Source of the DNA: Asterionellopsis glacialis
Lineage: Eukaryota; Bacillariophyta; Plagiogrammaphyceae; Rhaphoneidales; Asterionellopsidaceae
DNA length: 13,329 nucleotides
Assembly: GCA_014885115.2 (NCBI GenBank)
Contig: WKLE02000188.1
Span: 1 to 13,329 of the forward strand
Reading direction: 5' to 3'
Both the position numbers and the translations under genes were made by a program. The notes below the pieces were generated by a model. That model made no database searches, was not told where the DNA came from, and saw only the letters and a list, made by a program, of their open reading frames with translations. Below, piece by piece: positions 1 to 7,049 of the stretch; positions within the stretch are counted from its first letter, which is position 1; each line of letters begins with the position of its first letter.

Positions 1-438
1 CACCGAGACTTTTCTTTTTCTGGTCGTTTTTGTTTGATGTTTGATGGAATCCGCTTCACTTGCTTCCTTGTCATCTTTGTCCCCATTGCCGTCCTCCGCA
101 GCTTTAAGGTTTCCAGTGCTGCGTGAACCTTCACTGCCTTTTTGGACACTGCTTTCTTCCGTGAAAAGTTTTTGTTTGGCAGGTGACGCGGGTTTGTCTG
201 GTTTCTTTTCTCGGTGTTGACTCTCGTCTGAATTTTTGTCTGATGCCCCACCAACTGGGACGAAGGGTTTGCCCGCAGTGGCAGGTGATTCTTGAGTCAC
301 AACAGGGGCTTCGGATTCCTCGCTATCGGACATTTCTTTAATTTTTAGGTCACAGTCGAATGAAGCAGGTTGTTTCTCTTCCAGACACCAATCATCTTCT
401 CCCGGGACATCTGTGTCTGATGTCACAGTGGAATGTGA
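1..438 (-). CDS. Acidic/lysine-rich disordered tail, partial, probable continuation of the GNAT/zinc-finger gene
   Basis: This is a stop-free reading frame of 146 codons on the minus strand that runs off the left edge. It lies in a different frame from the upstream cysteine-rich ORF (450-1325). Composition is strongly biased to Ser, Glu, Asp, Lys, Pro and Thr, with acidic patches such as MSDSEESEAP and KDDKEASEAD. It ends in the visible part with a basic KTTRKRKVS cluster that resembles a monopartite nuclear localisation signal. No globular domain is visible, which is typical of a disordered nuclear protein tail. The absence of stops over 146 codons and the coding-like composition suggest it is real. 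How it joins the upstream ORF (small intron, frameshift or separate exon) is not settled. A chance open frame is possible. Confidence 0.4.
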
Positions 439-449
439 TCACTCAATGT

Positions 450-1325
450 TCATAATCCACAATGAATGCAACGAATTTTGACACCGCCATGACAATGTTG
501 TTCAGGTGATTTGCACAACACACCCTCGGTGTTCTCTTTGAATTTGGAATTCATCCTACAGTTGCATGACCGTGGAGAAAAACGTTCGTCATCACAGTTT
601 TTGCATGCAACGATCATTGGAAAATGATCGGTGTGTTTAGTGACGCCAAGCAGCCACCTAGCACAATGGGTGTCCTCTTCATCCATTTTTCTACAGCAAT
701 CAGGATGGCACGAACGTGAACAACAAATGCATTTCAGATTTTCCAACACATCTGCGTCGACCATGTCACAACCAGCACACCTTTTGGAGATCATCATTTG
801 GGAGACATTTTTGCTTGACAGAACAGGAGGCAAATCTTCTGTGATTTGTTTGTCCAGACCATGATGGAACTTCACGGGCCAGTTGCTATGAAATTTGCGC
901 AAGGCTTTGTTCAAAACGACTGGCATCATTGGTTCCCGGCAATTGCTGCGGTTGGGGCAATGCAGATGAACACACCCCTTTGCATGTTGGCCATCACCTT
1001 CTCCAAATTCACTCCGGCAACAATCTCCTTCAAGCATGCCACCCAAGGCCTGTTTGACGTCGTGGTTCCAATCTCTGTCAGATCCAGCAGCGATTTTTTC
1101 TTTTGTTTTTGAGTTGTTCTCATCAATTTCATCTTTGCAAATCTCTTCAAACCCGTTCCTGTTGTAGAATTTACGGACAACTTCGTTTTTTTCAAGAATC
1201 TGGTTGCAAATGAACAAAGGCTTGTTGCGGAAAACGTCATGAACCATTGCGCATTTAAAAAGATTGACGCGTCGAGCAAATGCCTCGCAGACACTCAGTG
1301 AGAAAACACCAACACCTCCATTCAT
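450..1325 (-). CDS. GNAT acetyltransferase C-terminal half fused to PHD/RING-like zinc-binding region
   Basis: This 291-residue ORF is not a gene I can name. Residues 1-65 look like the C-terminal half of a GNAT fold: a GGVGVFSL stretch in the place of the acetyl-CoA-binding G-x-G loop, then FYNRNGFEEI (53-62), matching the usual FYxxxGF element. The preceding GNAT strands are missing, and stops (TGA 1338, TGA 1353, TAA 1359) lie just upstream in frame, so the N-terminus is truncated or in another exon. Residues 118-129 hold C-x4-C-x5-C. Residues 183-244 form a PHD/RING-like cluster (CAGC, CICC, CHPDCC, HC, CKNC). More Cys pairs follow at 254/256, 271/278 and 286/289. GNAT plus zinc fingers suggests a chromatin-acting or nuclear acetyltransferase relative, but the truncated fold may be inactive. 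The frame ends in TGA, and an acidic open frame follows at once. Confidence 0.6.
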   Translation of the reverse strand: MNGGVGVFSLSVCEAFARRVNLFKCAMVHDVFRNKPLFICNQILEKNEVVRKFYNRNGFEEICKDEIDENNSKTKEKIAAGSDRDWNHDVKQALGGMLEGDCCRSEFGEGDGQHAKGCVHLHCPNRSNCREPMMPVVLNKALRKFHSNWPVKFHHGLDKQITEDLPPVLSSKNVSQMMISKRCAGCDMVDADVLENLKCICCSRSCHPDCCRKMDEEDTHCARWLLGVTKHTDHFPMIVACKNCDDERFSPRSCNCRMNSKFKENTEGVLCKSPEQHCHGGVKIRCIHCGL

Positions 1326-1469
1326 CAGAGAGGACCTTCAGGTCACTCCCGATCATTTTTATGGGAACTCGGTGACATGATTCATGTCGTATGGTTCGAT
1401 GGAAAAAATCGGGGCTTCTTTTTACCAAGTCATGCAAATTATGGCGCGCGCGCATTAATTTTTTTAAAT

Positions 1470-1607
1470 CAGTTGCATTGTTCAAGTGACTCAGCAGCAC
1501 CAAATTGTGTCATGCTGGACATGTTTTTATTCACTGCGCGCATTTGTTCTGTGCACTTCACTGACATGAAAAACAACACGGACTAACAAAAAAAAATGTG
1601 CCGACTG
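1470..1607. repeat. Direct repeat, copy 1 (~138 bp)
   Basis: This copy runs from CAGTTGCATTGTTCA to GTGCCGACTG and matches copy 2 (1645-1781) with scattered substitutions and small indels. Shared blocks include the GTGACTCAGCAG segment, ATGTTTTTATTCACT, CGCGCATTTGTTCTGTGCAC and the AACAAAAAAA run before the terminal GTGCCGACTG. It has CAAGTG where copy 2 has the palindrome CACGTG. On the minus strand it contains an AATAAA hexamer (1526-1531). Confidence 0.85.
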
Positions 1608-1617
1608 ACATAAAAAA

Positions 1618-2007
1618 TGTGCTGACTCACGTGAACAAATTCATCAGTTGCATTGTTCACGTGACTCAGCAGTGCCAAATCATGTTGCACTGAACATGTT
1701 TTTATTCACTCCGCGCATTTGTTCTGTGCACCTTGCTAACAAAAACAAAACACAGATTAACAAAAAAAATTGTGCCGACTGTTAAATAAAATGGTTGACA
1801 AAGTGGCTTTAATCACTTGACTGTGTCAATGACTTCATCGTGCATGCTCAAACAAAAAAGTCTTGCATTTTGTTTTGGGAGGAAGCACGTGGCTTAATTT
1901 ATGGCTCGCTGTTGACCAAATTCATTTTAGTCACTGACATGAAAAAGCGACATGCTCAAGTGAAAAAGTCCACCAAGACAAAAATTTCATCTTGATCTGC
2001 TCACGTG
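1618..2007. promoter_or_regulatory. Cluster of CACGTG (G-box/E-box) and TGACTCA (bZIP-type) sites
   Basis: The palindrome CACGTG occurs at 1628-1633, 1658-1663, 1886-1891 and 2002-2007, which is dense for AT-rich DNA. Two of these abut TGACTCA-type heptamers: TGCTGACTCACGTG (from 1620) and CACGTGACTCAGCA (from 1658). CACGTG is the usual bHLH/bZIP target, and TGACTCAGCA resembles a Maf/AP-1 site. The cluster lies 5' of the minus-strand cysteine-rich gene (ATG at 1325), so an upstream regulatory role is possible, but this is motif reading only. Confidence 0.25.
1645..1781. repeat. Direct repeat, copy 2 (~137 bp)
   Basis: This is the second copy of the repeat starting at 1470, offset by 175 bp and separated from copy 1 by about 37 bp (1608-1644). 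That spacer itself contains a GTGCTGACTCACGTG block resembling the reverse complement of the repeat's CACGTGACTCAGCA segment. It carries an AATAAA hexamer on the minus strand at 1701-1706. It is either an old tandem duplication or a repetitive 3' UTR of the neighbouring retroelement. Confidence 0.85.
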
Positions 2008-2339
2008 AAAAAAGGGGCGAAAGGTCATGTTCGGACGCATGCTCAAAAAAACAATCAATCTCATTGCATGCTTGCCTTGTCTGGTTAATTGTTCAAGGTG
2101 ATGAATGTCATGCAACAACATGCATTTTAAAACAATCCAAATCTTGTTTTGCTAAACAGGTCCGTGGTCATTTCGTGTGACATGTCTTGTCCTTTTTCTT
2201 GTGTTTGGCATGCTTTCTTCGTCATCCTCGTGCAAGTCAGGATTCATTTGGTTGCTGTTGTGATTAAACAAACTCTAAACCGTCATTGAACTGCCTGACG
2301 CTGCTAAAACAATCGGTCTGGTGACATCCAAAATCATGC

Positions 2340-2510
2340 CTATTGGGTGATGTTGGCGCACACTGTTTTCAAACTGTCTCTCTCGTGCAGAGAGACGTTG
2401 ACTGCTTCCAGGATCTTTGTCCAATCCCAGTTGCCGGAATCGGTCTTTCCTCCATGGCCGTGATTGCTGTGTTCAGATTTGCATGCCATGCTTGTGACAT
2501 GCGTGCGGAG
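2340..2510 (-). CDS. ORF2 C-terminal tail beyond the last TGA, ending in TAG (copy A)
   Basis: There are 56 further codons in the same register after the TGA at 2511, beginning LRTHVTSMACK and ending ANITQ before TAG at 2340-2342. That the frame stays open here and ends in a different stop codon suggests TAG is the original terminator and the TGA at 2511 is secondary. The assignment is weak by sequence alone because the region has no recognisable domain. Confidence 0.4.
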   Translation of the reverse strand, partial: LRTHVTSMACKSEHSNHGHGGKTDSGNWDWTKILEAVNVSLHERDSLKTVCANITQ

Positions 2511-3806
2511 TCATTCACTCTGTCTTGCACTGTTCTCGTAAAACATCTCCACTGAATCTTTGCTGGAAATGCATGTCTCCTTTCCATGTTCTCGTCGCAC
2601 TTTTGATTTCAACCTGTCCAGAACCATGCTTTCTTCCTCTTGCTTGTTGTGCCCATGAATGTCTTCATTCCTGAATTTCCACATGCTGAAGGCAATGTCA
2701 TGGAAACCGTGCGTTGCTGTTTCACTCCATGTTGTCTTATTGTGGTGTTTTCTATTTATTCTCTTGTCTGTTTTACTTCTCTCTTCGCAATGTTTGTCTT
2801 GTGCTATGGCCCACTTTGAAGACATCCAGCCCTTGAAGACGTGATTCCATCCTGTTGTTGTTTGTTCACTGACAGCACATTGTGTGGTGCAGTCACAGGT
2901 TGAAGGGTTTGTTGGGAGTTGGAATTCACTTGATTGCTCTCCTTTTGACCATTGCATGATGTTTTTCTGCATGATTTGCAGAAGAGGTCGGCAGGCATGT
3001 TTCTTGGTTAATGATGTCATCAGGCTTGTCACCTGTGTGATCAGATGTGTTCGCCTGCGTTGATTTGGACATTGAAAGACATGGTTGCAGGACTCATTGT
3101 GTTCGGAGTTACAGCTCACACATTCAGCATTCTGATTCTGTTGATAAAATTTGGTCCTGGCACCAACAGGTAGCCACTCGCAGGCAAAGTGATGCAGAAA
3201 CCTTTTCAAGCCCGGCTTCTGATGCTTGATTGACAGTTCAAAAGCGCACCAGTCTGTTGAGTCCCATGTCGATTGATCCCAGCCATGTTCATCACATCTG
3301 TGTGTCATTGCACTCTTCAGATGAATTTCGTCTTCAATTTGAGTTTTCAATTTGGATGTCACTCTGATTCCATCAATGATGAGCGACATTGTTGCAGTTG
3401 GAAATGGTGGATGTTTTTCCTGAGATGACATGCATGAGTCACACGCGTGTTCAGCTAATTCATCTGCTGCTGTGTTGAGTTGTGCAGAGTGTGTTAATTC
3501 TTCAGTTCTTTCTGTGTCATCCTGATGGCTTTTGACCCATTCAGCACTCACGGCTGTCTGTTTTGTTTGCATCATGTGGCGCAGTGATGATTCCATGTCA
3601 CAGTCTGCTGTGACACATCTTGACGTTCCTCGCATTGGGTTTAGTGACTCATTGATTTTGTTAACACACTCCATGTTGTCGCAACATGCTATGATCTGGA
3701 CCACAGTGTTGCCTAGTTGAAAGAATTTGCATGTTTGGAGAACGTGAAGCAGAGCCGATGTCATGCCGCAGAGTTCTGCTCTGTGGGAAGTGAGTGTTGT
3801 TAATTT
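2511..3806 (-). CDS. RNase H second half, CCHC zinc knuckle and C-terminal region (copy A)
   Basis: The segment continues the frame directly after the TGA at 3807; its first ATG is at 3764, inside RNase H, so that is not a true start. SHRAELCGM supplies the second catalytic acid. Counting from that internal Met, IIACCDNMECV holds Asp29, and VKSHQDD (76-82) followed by NTAADELA holds Asp101. With the upstream SDGS, all four DEDD positions are present. Residues 215-232 form a C-x2-C-x9-H-x3-C zinc knuckle, common at the C-terminus of LINE ORF2 proteins of this type. A later FRNEDIHGH segment resembles conserved C-terminal sequence I recall from related elements. It ends at a fifth TGA (2511), again with open frame beyond it. 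Confidence 0.75.
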   Translation of the reverse strand, partial: KLTTLTSHRAELCGMTSALLHVLQTCKFFQLGNTVVQIIACCDNMECVNKINESLNPMRGTSRCVTADCDMESSLRHMMQTKQTAVSAEWVKSHQDDTERTEELTHSAQLNTAADELAEHACDSCMSSQEKHPPFPTATMSLIIDGIRVTSKLKTQIEDEIHLKSAMTHRCDEHGWDQSTWDSTDWCAFELSIKHQKPGLKRFLHHFACEWLPVGARTKFYQQNQNAECVSCNSEHNESCNHVFQCPNQRRRTHLITQVTSLMTSLTKKHACRPLLQIMQKNIMQWSKGEQSSEFQLPTNPSTCDCTTQCAVSEQTTTGWNHVFKGWMSSKWAIAQDKHCEERSKTDKRINRKHHNKTTWSETATHGFHDIAFSMWKFRNEDIHGHNKQEEESMVLDRLKSKVRREHGKETCISSKDSVEMFYENSARQSE

Positions 3807-4349
3807 TCAGTGTGCTGGTCCCATTCCTTCGGCTAACAGATTTTCAGATGTGGTCTCCAATGTCCAGCCACAGGTCGCGCCGCCCATCTTTTTGGAGCCA
3901 TCAGACGCTGTTACTAATTGGGCACCCTGTTGTGTTTCATTGGACATGAGGAGTTCGGACGGGGTCGTGATGTTGCCTAGAAGGTCTTGACATGCCTCTG
4001 GAAGGTTGGTTGTGGAGTGTTGAAAGTTGTTGCTGTCTAGTTGTGTTGGTTGTCTGAGGAATTGCATTTTTGAAATCTTGATGTGTTCTGGGGTGGACGC
4101 ATGTTGAACTGGGATCCCCATTTCTGGAAGCATGGATGGTTCTGCTGCAAGTTCATTGCATCGGCGTTGGTGTGAGTTCGATGGGTTGAATTTGTGGTAG
4201 GTTCCCTCATTGTCTGTTTCTTGACAGAGGTTTTTTGTCACTGGGTCCACGACTGTTGTAAAAATCCTGTCAGGACTCCTAATCCATTTGCCCAGAGGCT
4301 GTTCCAATTCGCATGGTTTGGCTGGTGACGTTAGCAACGTTGCTGACAT
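3807..4349 (-). CDS. RT-RNase H connection and first half of RNase H (copy A)
   Basis: This 180-residue segment is in the same frame as RT. It starts with PLGKWI (20-25), which I recall as part of the connection region of this family. The last 31 residues begin RNase H: the SDGS box, with catalytic Asp150 (codon 3900-3902), then a GGATCGW strand and a LLAEGMGP strand, as in type 1 RNase H. A TGA at 3807-3809 falls between this Asp and the second catalytic residue (Glu of HRAEL at 3774-3776), cutting the domain in two with no frame change. As read, it would yield no functional RNase H. Confidence 0.7.
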   Translation of the reverse strand: MSATLLTSPAKPCELEQPLGKWIRSPDRIFTTVVDPVTKNLCQETDNEGTYHKFNPSNSHQRRCNELAAEPSMLPEMGIPVQHASTPEHIKISKMQFLRQPTQLDSNNFQHSTTNLPEACQDLLGNITTPSELLMSNETQQGAQLVTASDGSKKMGGATCGWTLETTSENLLAEGMGPAH

Positions 4350-4358
4350 GGCTTTTTT

Positions 4359-6071
4359 TCATGCTGTCCAGCACTCACTGTGTGGGCAGAATTGACGAGG
4401 CCATAGAAGCTTCGAGTCGCACGGACTGCAATTGCCCGTGATGACTTTTTCTTCGATGACTTTTCCTGTCAGATCCGAAATGTCCGCCACTGTGTTCACA
4501 CGGAGGTGCAGTCGGCACGTGTTGATCCTTCTCAGTTCGGTTGGCGATTTTGTTTGCAACATTGTTCTGTCCATTGTTGCTGAGTCATGTTCTCGCTGCC
4601 ATTTGGGGACCCACAGGTCCGGAAACTCTATGGATCCGTTGAAGGTTGAGAGGAAGTCACGAATTGTTAGCATCCATCCATTGGGTGTGTGTTTAAGAGG
4701 TTTTGGATGCCAGGACGATGGATTATGAAGCAATGGAGCACTCAGCCCTGAGAAAAGTTGGACTTGTTCCATCGTGCAAATCATCATTTTCCCAAGATCG
4801 TCTCTTTGACGTGTGTGAGCAATGAGGCACTTCAATTGTAGCATTCCTCTAGAGTGACACAAGTTGTCAAATCCAATGCACCCATGACGTTCCGGTGCAC
4901 AGACAAGCACTCTTGGAAATCGGCTGTGGCAGCCACTGTTTGACAAGAATGTTCTAGCAAACGTCTGTTGGAGATCATCGAGTTCCTGTTGTGTGCAAGT
5001 TGTCATGGGTAAACTGTGTTCTGACTGCTTGAAGGCGACTCTTTTGTGTGCAATCATTGCTTCATTGTGAGTGAGATTGGATGCACAAATTGACCGTGTT
5101 AAGTCGCACACTATTTCTTGAAGCACAATGTGATGTGTGGACATTTTTCCGTGAAGTTGTACCCATGCTCCAAGTGATTTAAATCCCTGTTTGGGATTTA
5201 ATCGTGCAATTGTTGATCTCACTCCTGTGGAGCTGTTTGTGATTTCAATGTCTCCAGGTGTTTCAAGCATTGACCGAGGAGCAGAATGTTCGCCATCCCC
5301 TTCCCATGTGAGCAGAGAGCAGAAGCATTTCTTTAGATTTAAATTGCCCCCTGTGATTTGGGGGATTCGTTCCCATTGTTGTGATGATTGTTCTAGTTGA
5401 TCCAGGAGAGCAGAGCATGCAGCACCATCTTGAAGATCACCATCATTGACTCCGTTGTTAGCGTCGTCTGCGCATGCGTCGATTGTCCTCGAAGCAGAAT
5501 CATTGGATAACATCACTGATTGAATTGTCATGCCCTGTGGTGCTAGTTGCTCATGAGTCGTTGTCATGTCTGAGCTCAAGCTGGACCAACCTGGTGGTGA
5601 CCATCCACCTCCTTGCCCCAATCCAAATTTGGGATCAATCTTCGAGTTTTTCCACGAGTCTTCTGAGGTGCCGTGTGCCGTTCGAACTGAACATTTCATG
5701 TTTAGCAACATGGTGTTTTGAAGTTTGATTGCATTGAGAGGCATTCCTTTGGATGAGTGCGAGACTCCATTGACTGCGGGAATTATTCGGTCATAGCAAG
5801 CTTCGGCGTCATTGTTATTGATAGCCAGGTTGTGTCTCATGATGTTGGCTGAGTCAATGGTCATTCGGAATTTGAGCAACACGTGTTGTGTTTCAAATCC
5901 TGGGAGCCCACCGTGTTGGCTCTGATGCAGTGAATTATGATCCTGGCAGTGACAAATGAATCTGCTGGCCCAAATGACACCAGCAACACCGTTCATGTCA
6001 GCTTCAAACAAATGGATGAGTCTTAGTCTGTGAAGCTTTGGTGATCCTATGTCTTTCTCTGTCATGCACAT
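4359..6071 (-). CDS. Reverse transcriptase domain and thumb/connection (copy A)
   Basis: This is a 570-residue open segment of the ORF2 frame. RT blocks in order are: HRLRLIHLFEADMN (14-27); HGGLPGFE (53-60); motif A NNDAEACYDRI (86-96), with the catalytic Asp88 and the Asp-Arg of CYDR; motif B' GLGQGGGWSPPGW (150-162), which has Trp where I expect Asn before Ser-Pro; and motif C CADDANN (200-206), a YADD-type box with Cys in the aromatic position but both Asp present. The thumb follows with a GGNLNLKKC block (241-249), and SLGAWVQLHG corresponds to TLGCFKSPSG in the plus copy. SKLLWPRQ near the end leads into the connection to RNase H. A TGA at 4359 interrupts it, and the frame then continues. 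Confidence 0.85.
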   Translation of the reverse strand: MCMTEKDIGSPKLHRLRLIHLFEADMNGVAGVIWASRFICHCQDHNSLHQSQHGGLPGFETQHVLLKFRMTIDSANIMRHNLAINNNDAEACYDRIIPAVNGVSHSSKGMPLNAIKLQNTMLLNMKCSVRTAHGTSEDSWKNSKIDPKFGLGQGGGWSPPGWSSLSSDMTTTHEQLAPQGMTIQSVMLSNDSASRTIDACADDANNGVNDGDLQDGAACSALLDQLEQSSQQWERIPQITGGNLNLKKCFCSLLTWEGDGEHSAPRSMLETPGDIEITNSSTGVRSTIARLNPKQGFKSLGAWVQLHGKMSTHHIVLQEIVCDLTRSICASNLTHNEAMIAHKRVAFKQSEHSLPMTTCTQQELDDLQQTFARTFLSNSGCHSRFPRVLVCAPERHGCIGFDNLCHSRGMLQLKCLIAHTRQRDDLGKMMICTMEQVQLFSGLSAPLLHNPSSWHPKPLKHTPNGWMLTIRDFLSTFNGSIEFPDLWVPKWQREHDSATMDRTMLQTKSPTELRRINTCRLHLRVNTVADISDLTGKVIEEKVITGNCSPCDSKLLWPRQFCPHSECWTA

Positions 6072-6086
6072 CGTTGAGTGTTCCCA

Positions 6087-7028
6087 TCAACGGAGCGGCA
6101 TCCCATGTTTTAAGGGCAAATTCATGAGCATGGTCAAAATTGATAGAACATGTGAACTGTGAATCAATGCTTTGCACAGGCCGAGATGGAATTTTGATGG
6201 TGATGTTGACGTGTGTTCATTCCACTTAGTGCATGGGTTACAGCCTTCTGTTTCCAAAATCATGATGGGGCACTCCCGTTTTTGTAAGTTCAGAATGAAC
6301 CTCCTCGCTTCTGCATGTGACTCTTCGAGTTTGTAGCTGCAGCGTCCCTGCAGAACATCATGTGCCACATGACCGGTGCCTGTAAAACCTGAATGGAAGC
6401 CTCTGTCTGTTTTGCCAAAAGGAGCATTTTGGGCTAGTCTGTGATGGTCCTCTGAATGTCTAATTAGGTGAGATTGAATCATGTCGGCTTCTCTTACCTC
6501 CTTCCAGACTTCACTTTGTCGGGGTGGTTTGTTGTCTGCTGGTGCTTCAATGAAGCAAACGGAGCTACGTTGTTTGGCCGATTGGTCTCTAGCTGTGTGT
6601 CTGCATGTTCGTTTGCTAGATTCACATGCTGCAATATTCGAGATCACTTGAGCTGCACTGACATTGTTGTCTTGGGCCGCAGTCATTGCTTTTTCTCGTA
6701 ACCACTCCTCTCTGAGTTTTGAGGCCTCTTTTTGAACAGACTTGAGCTTAGATTTTGACTGTGAAATGGACGATTTGATTTGTTGGGTGTTCATCACTGT
6801 TCTTCTAATGTCCTGGGGCATGTCGAGTTCTTCCTCGAGGTTTTGAATGTTTGTCTGCAGATTGACGGAAGCTGCAAGTGAGTTAGACAGTCTCATCTTC
6901 CAGTGTCGTAGGAATTGTCCTGCCTGAATCAGTTTTTCAGACATTGGACACCCATGTGGCTTATGAGTCACTTTGTTTTTGGCAGAAAGGACCATGTCCG
7001 TAAAATTTTTGTCAATCTTATCCAGCAT
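6087..7028 (-). CDS. ORF2 linker with coiled coil and RT N-terminal extension (copy A)
   Basis: This 313-residue segment lies between the endonuclease remnant and the RT core. Residues about 50-125 are Leu/Glu/Lys/Gln rich with heptad-like spacing and probably form a coiled coil. Residues 188-219 (LIRHSEDHHRLAQNAPFG to FTGTG) match the plus-strand segment ILKRNQSHFGQAFGTPFT to FTGTG. Residues 269-288 include TSTSPSKFHLG, matching TSTSPSGMHLG of the plus copy; this is the element family's pre-RT signature. The segment ends at MPLR followed by TGA and then Trp. The frame resumes unchanged through WEHSTMCMTEK into RT, so the ATG at 6071 is not a real start. Confidence 0.7.
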   Translation of the reverse strand: MLDKIDKNFTDMVLSAKNKVTHKPHGCPMSEKLIQAGQFLRHWKMRLSNSLAASVNLQTNIQNLEEELDMPQDIRRTVMNTQQIKSSISQSKSKLKSVQKEASKLREEWLREKAMTAAQDNNVSAAQVISNIAACESSKRTCRHTARDQSAKQRSSVCFIEAPADNKPPRQSEVWKEVREADMIQSHLIRHSEDHHRLAQNAPFGKTDRGFHSGFTGTGHVAHDVLQGRCSYKLEESHAEARRFILNLQKRECPIMILETEGCNPCTKWNEHTSTSPSKFHLGLCKALIHSSHVLSILTMLMNLPLKHGMPLR

Positions 7029-7049
7029 TTTTTGATGGCTTTCATTCCA

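Larger units (their letters stand above)
1326..2339. other. AT-rich non-coding interval between GNAT/zinc-finger gene and LINE 3' end
   Basis: No convincing gene is present in this roughly 1-kb stretch; short open frames here have no recognisable motifs. It contains the diverged direct repeat at 1470-1781, poly-A runs (for example 1588-1596 and 1761-1769), three copies of CATGCTCAA (1843, 1951 and 2038), four CACGTG boxes and the alternating run GCGCGCGCGC at 1444-1453. On the minus strand it is both the sequence downstream of the retroelement's TAG and the 5' flank of the cysteine-rich gene, so it may hold the element's 3' UTR and/or the gene's promoter. I could not place the element's exact 3' end: there is no clear poly(A) tail or target-site duplication. 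Confidence 0.5.

Noticed and set aside
1255..1503. Open frame on the minus strand overlapping the start of the GNAT/zinc-finger ORF
   Set aside because: No domain and biased composition; it overlaps a better ORF in another frame, so it is treated as a shadow.
1470..1781. CRISPR-like or LTR repeat
   Set aside because: Only two diverged ~138-bp copies with no regular short repeats or spacers; no LTR termini or integrase/protease ORFs anywhere in the window.
2152..2247. 31-codon minus-strand ORF (acidic DEDDEE-like then basic TRKRTR) just past the LINE's TAG
   Set aside because: Too short, no family and no support beyond composition; could be chance within the 3' UTR.
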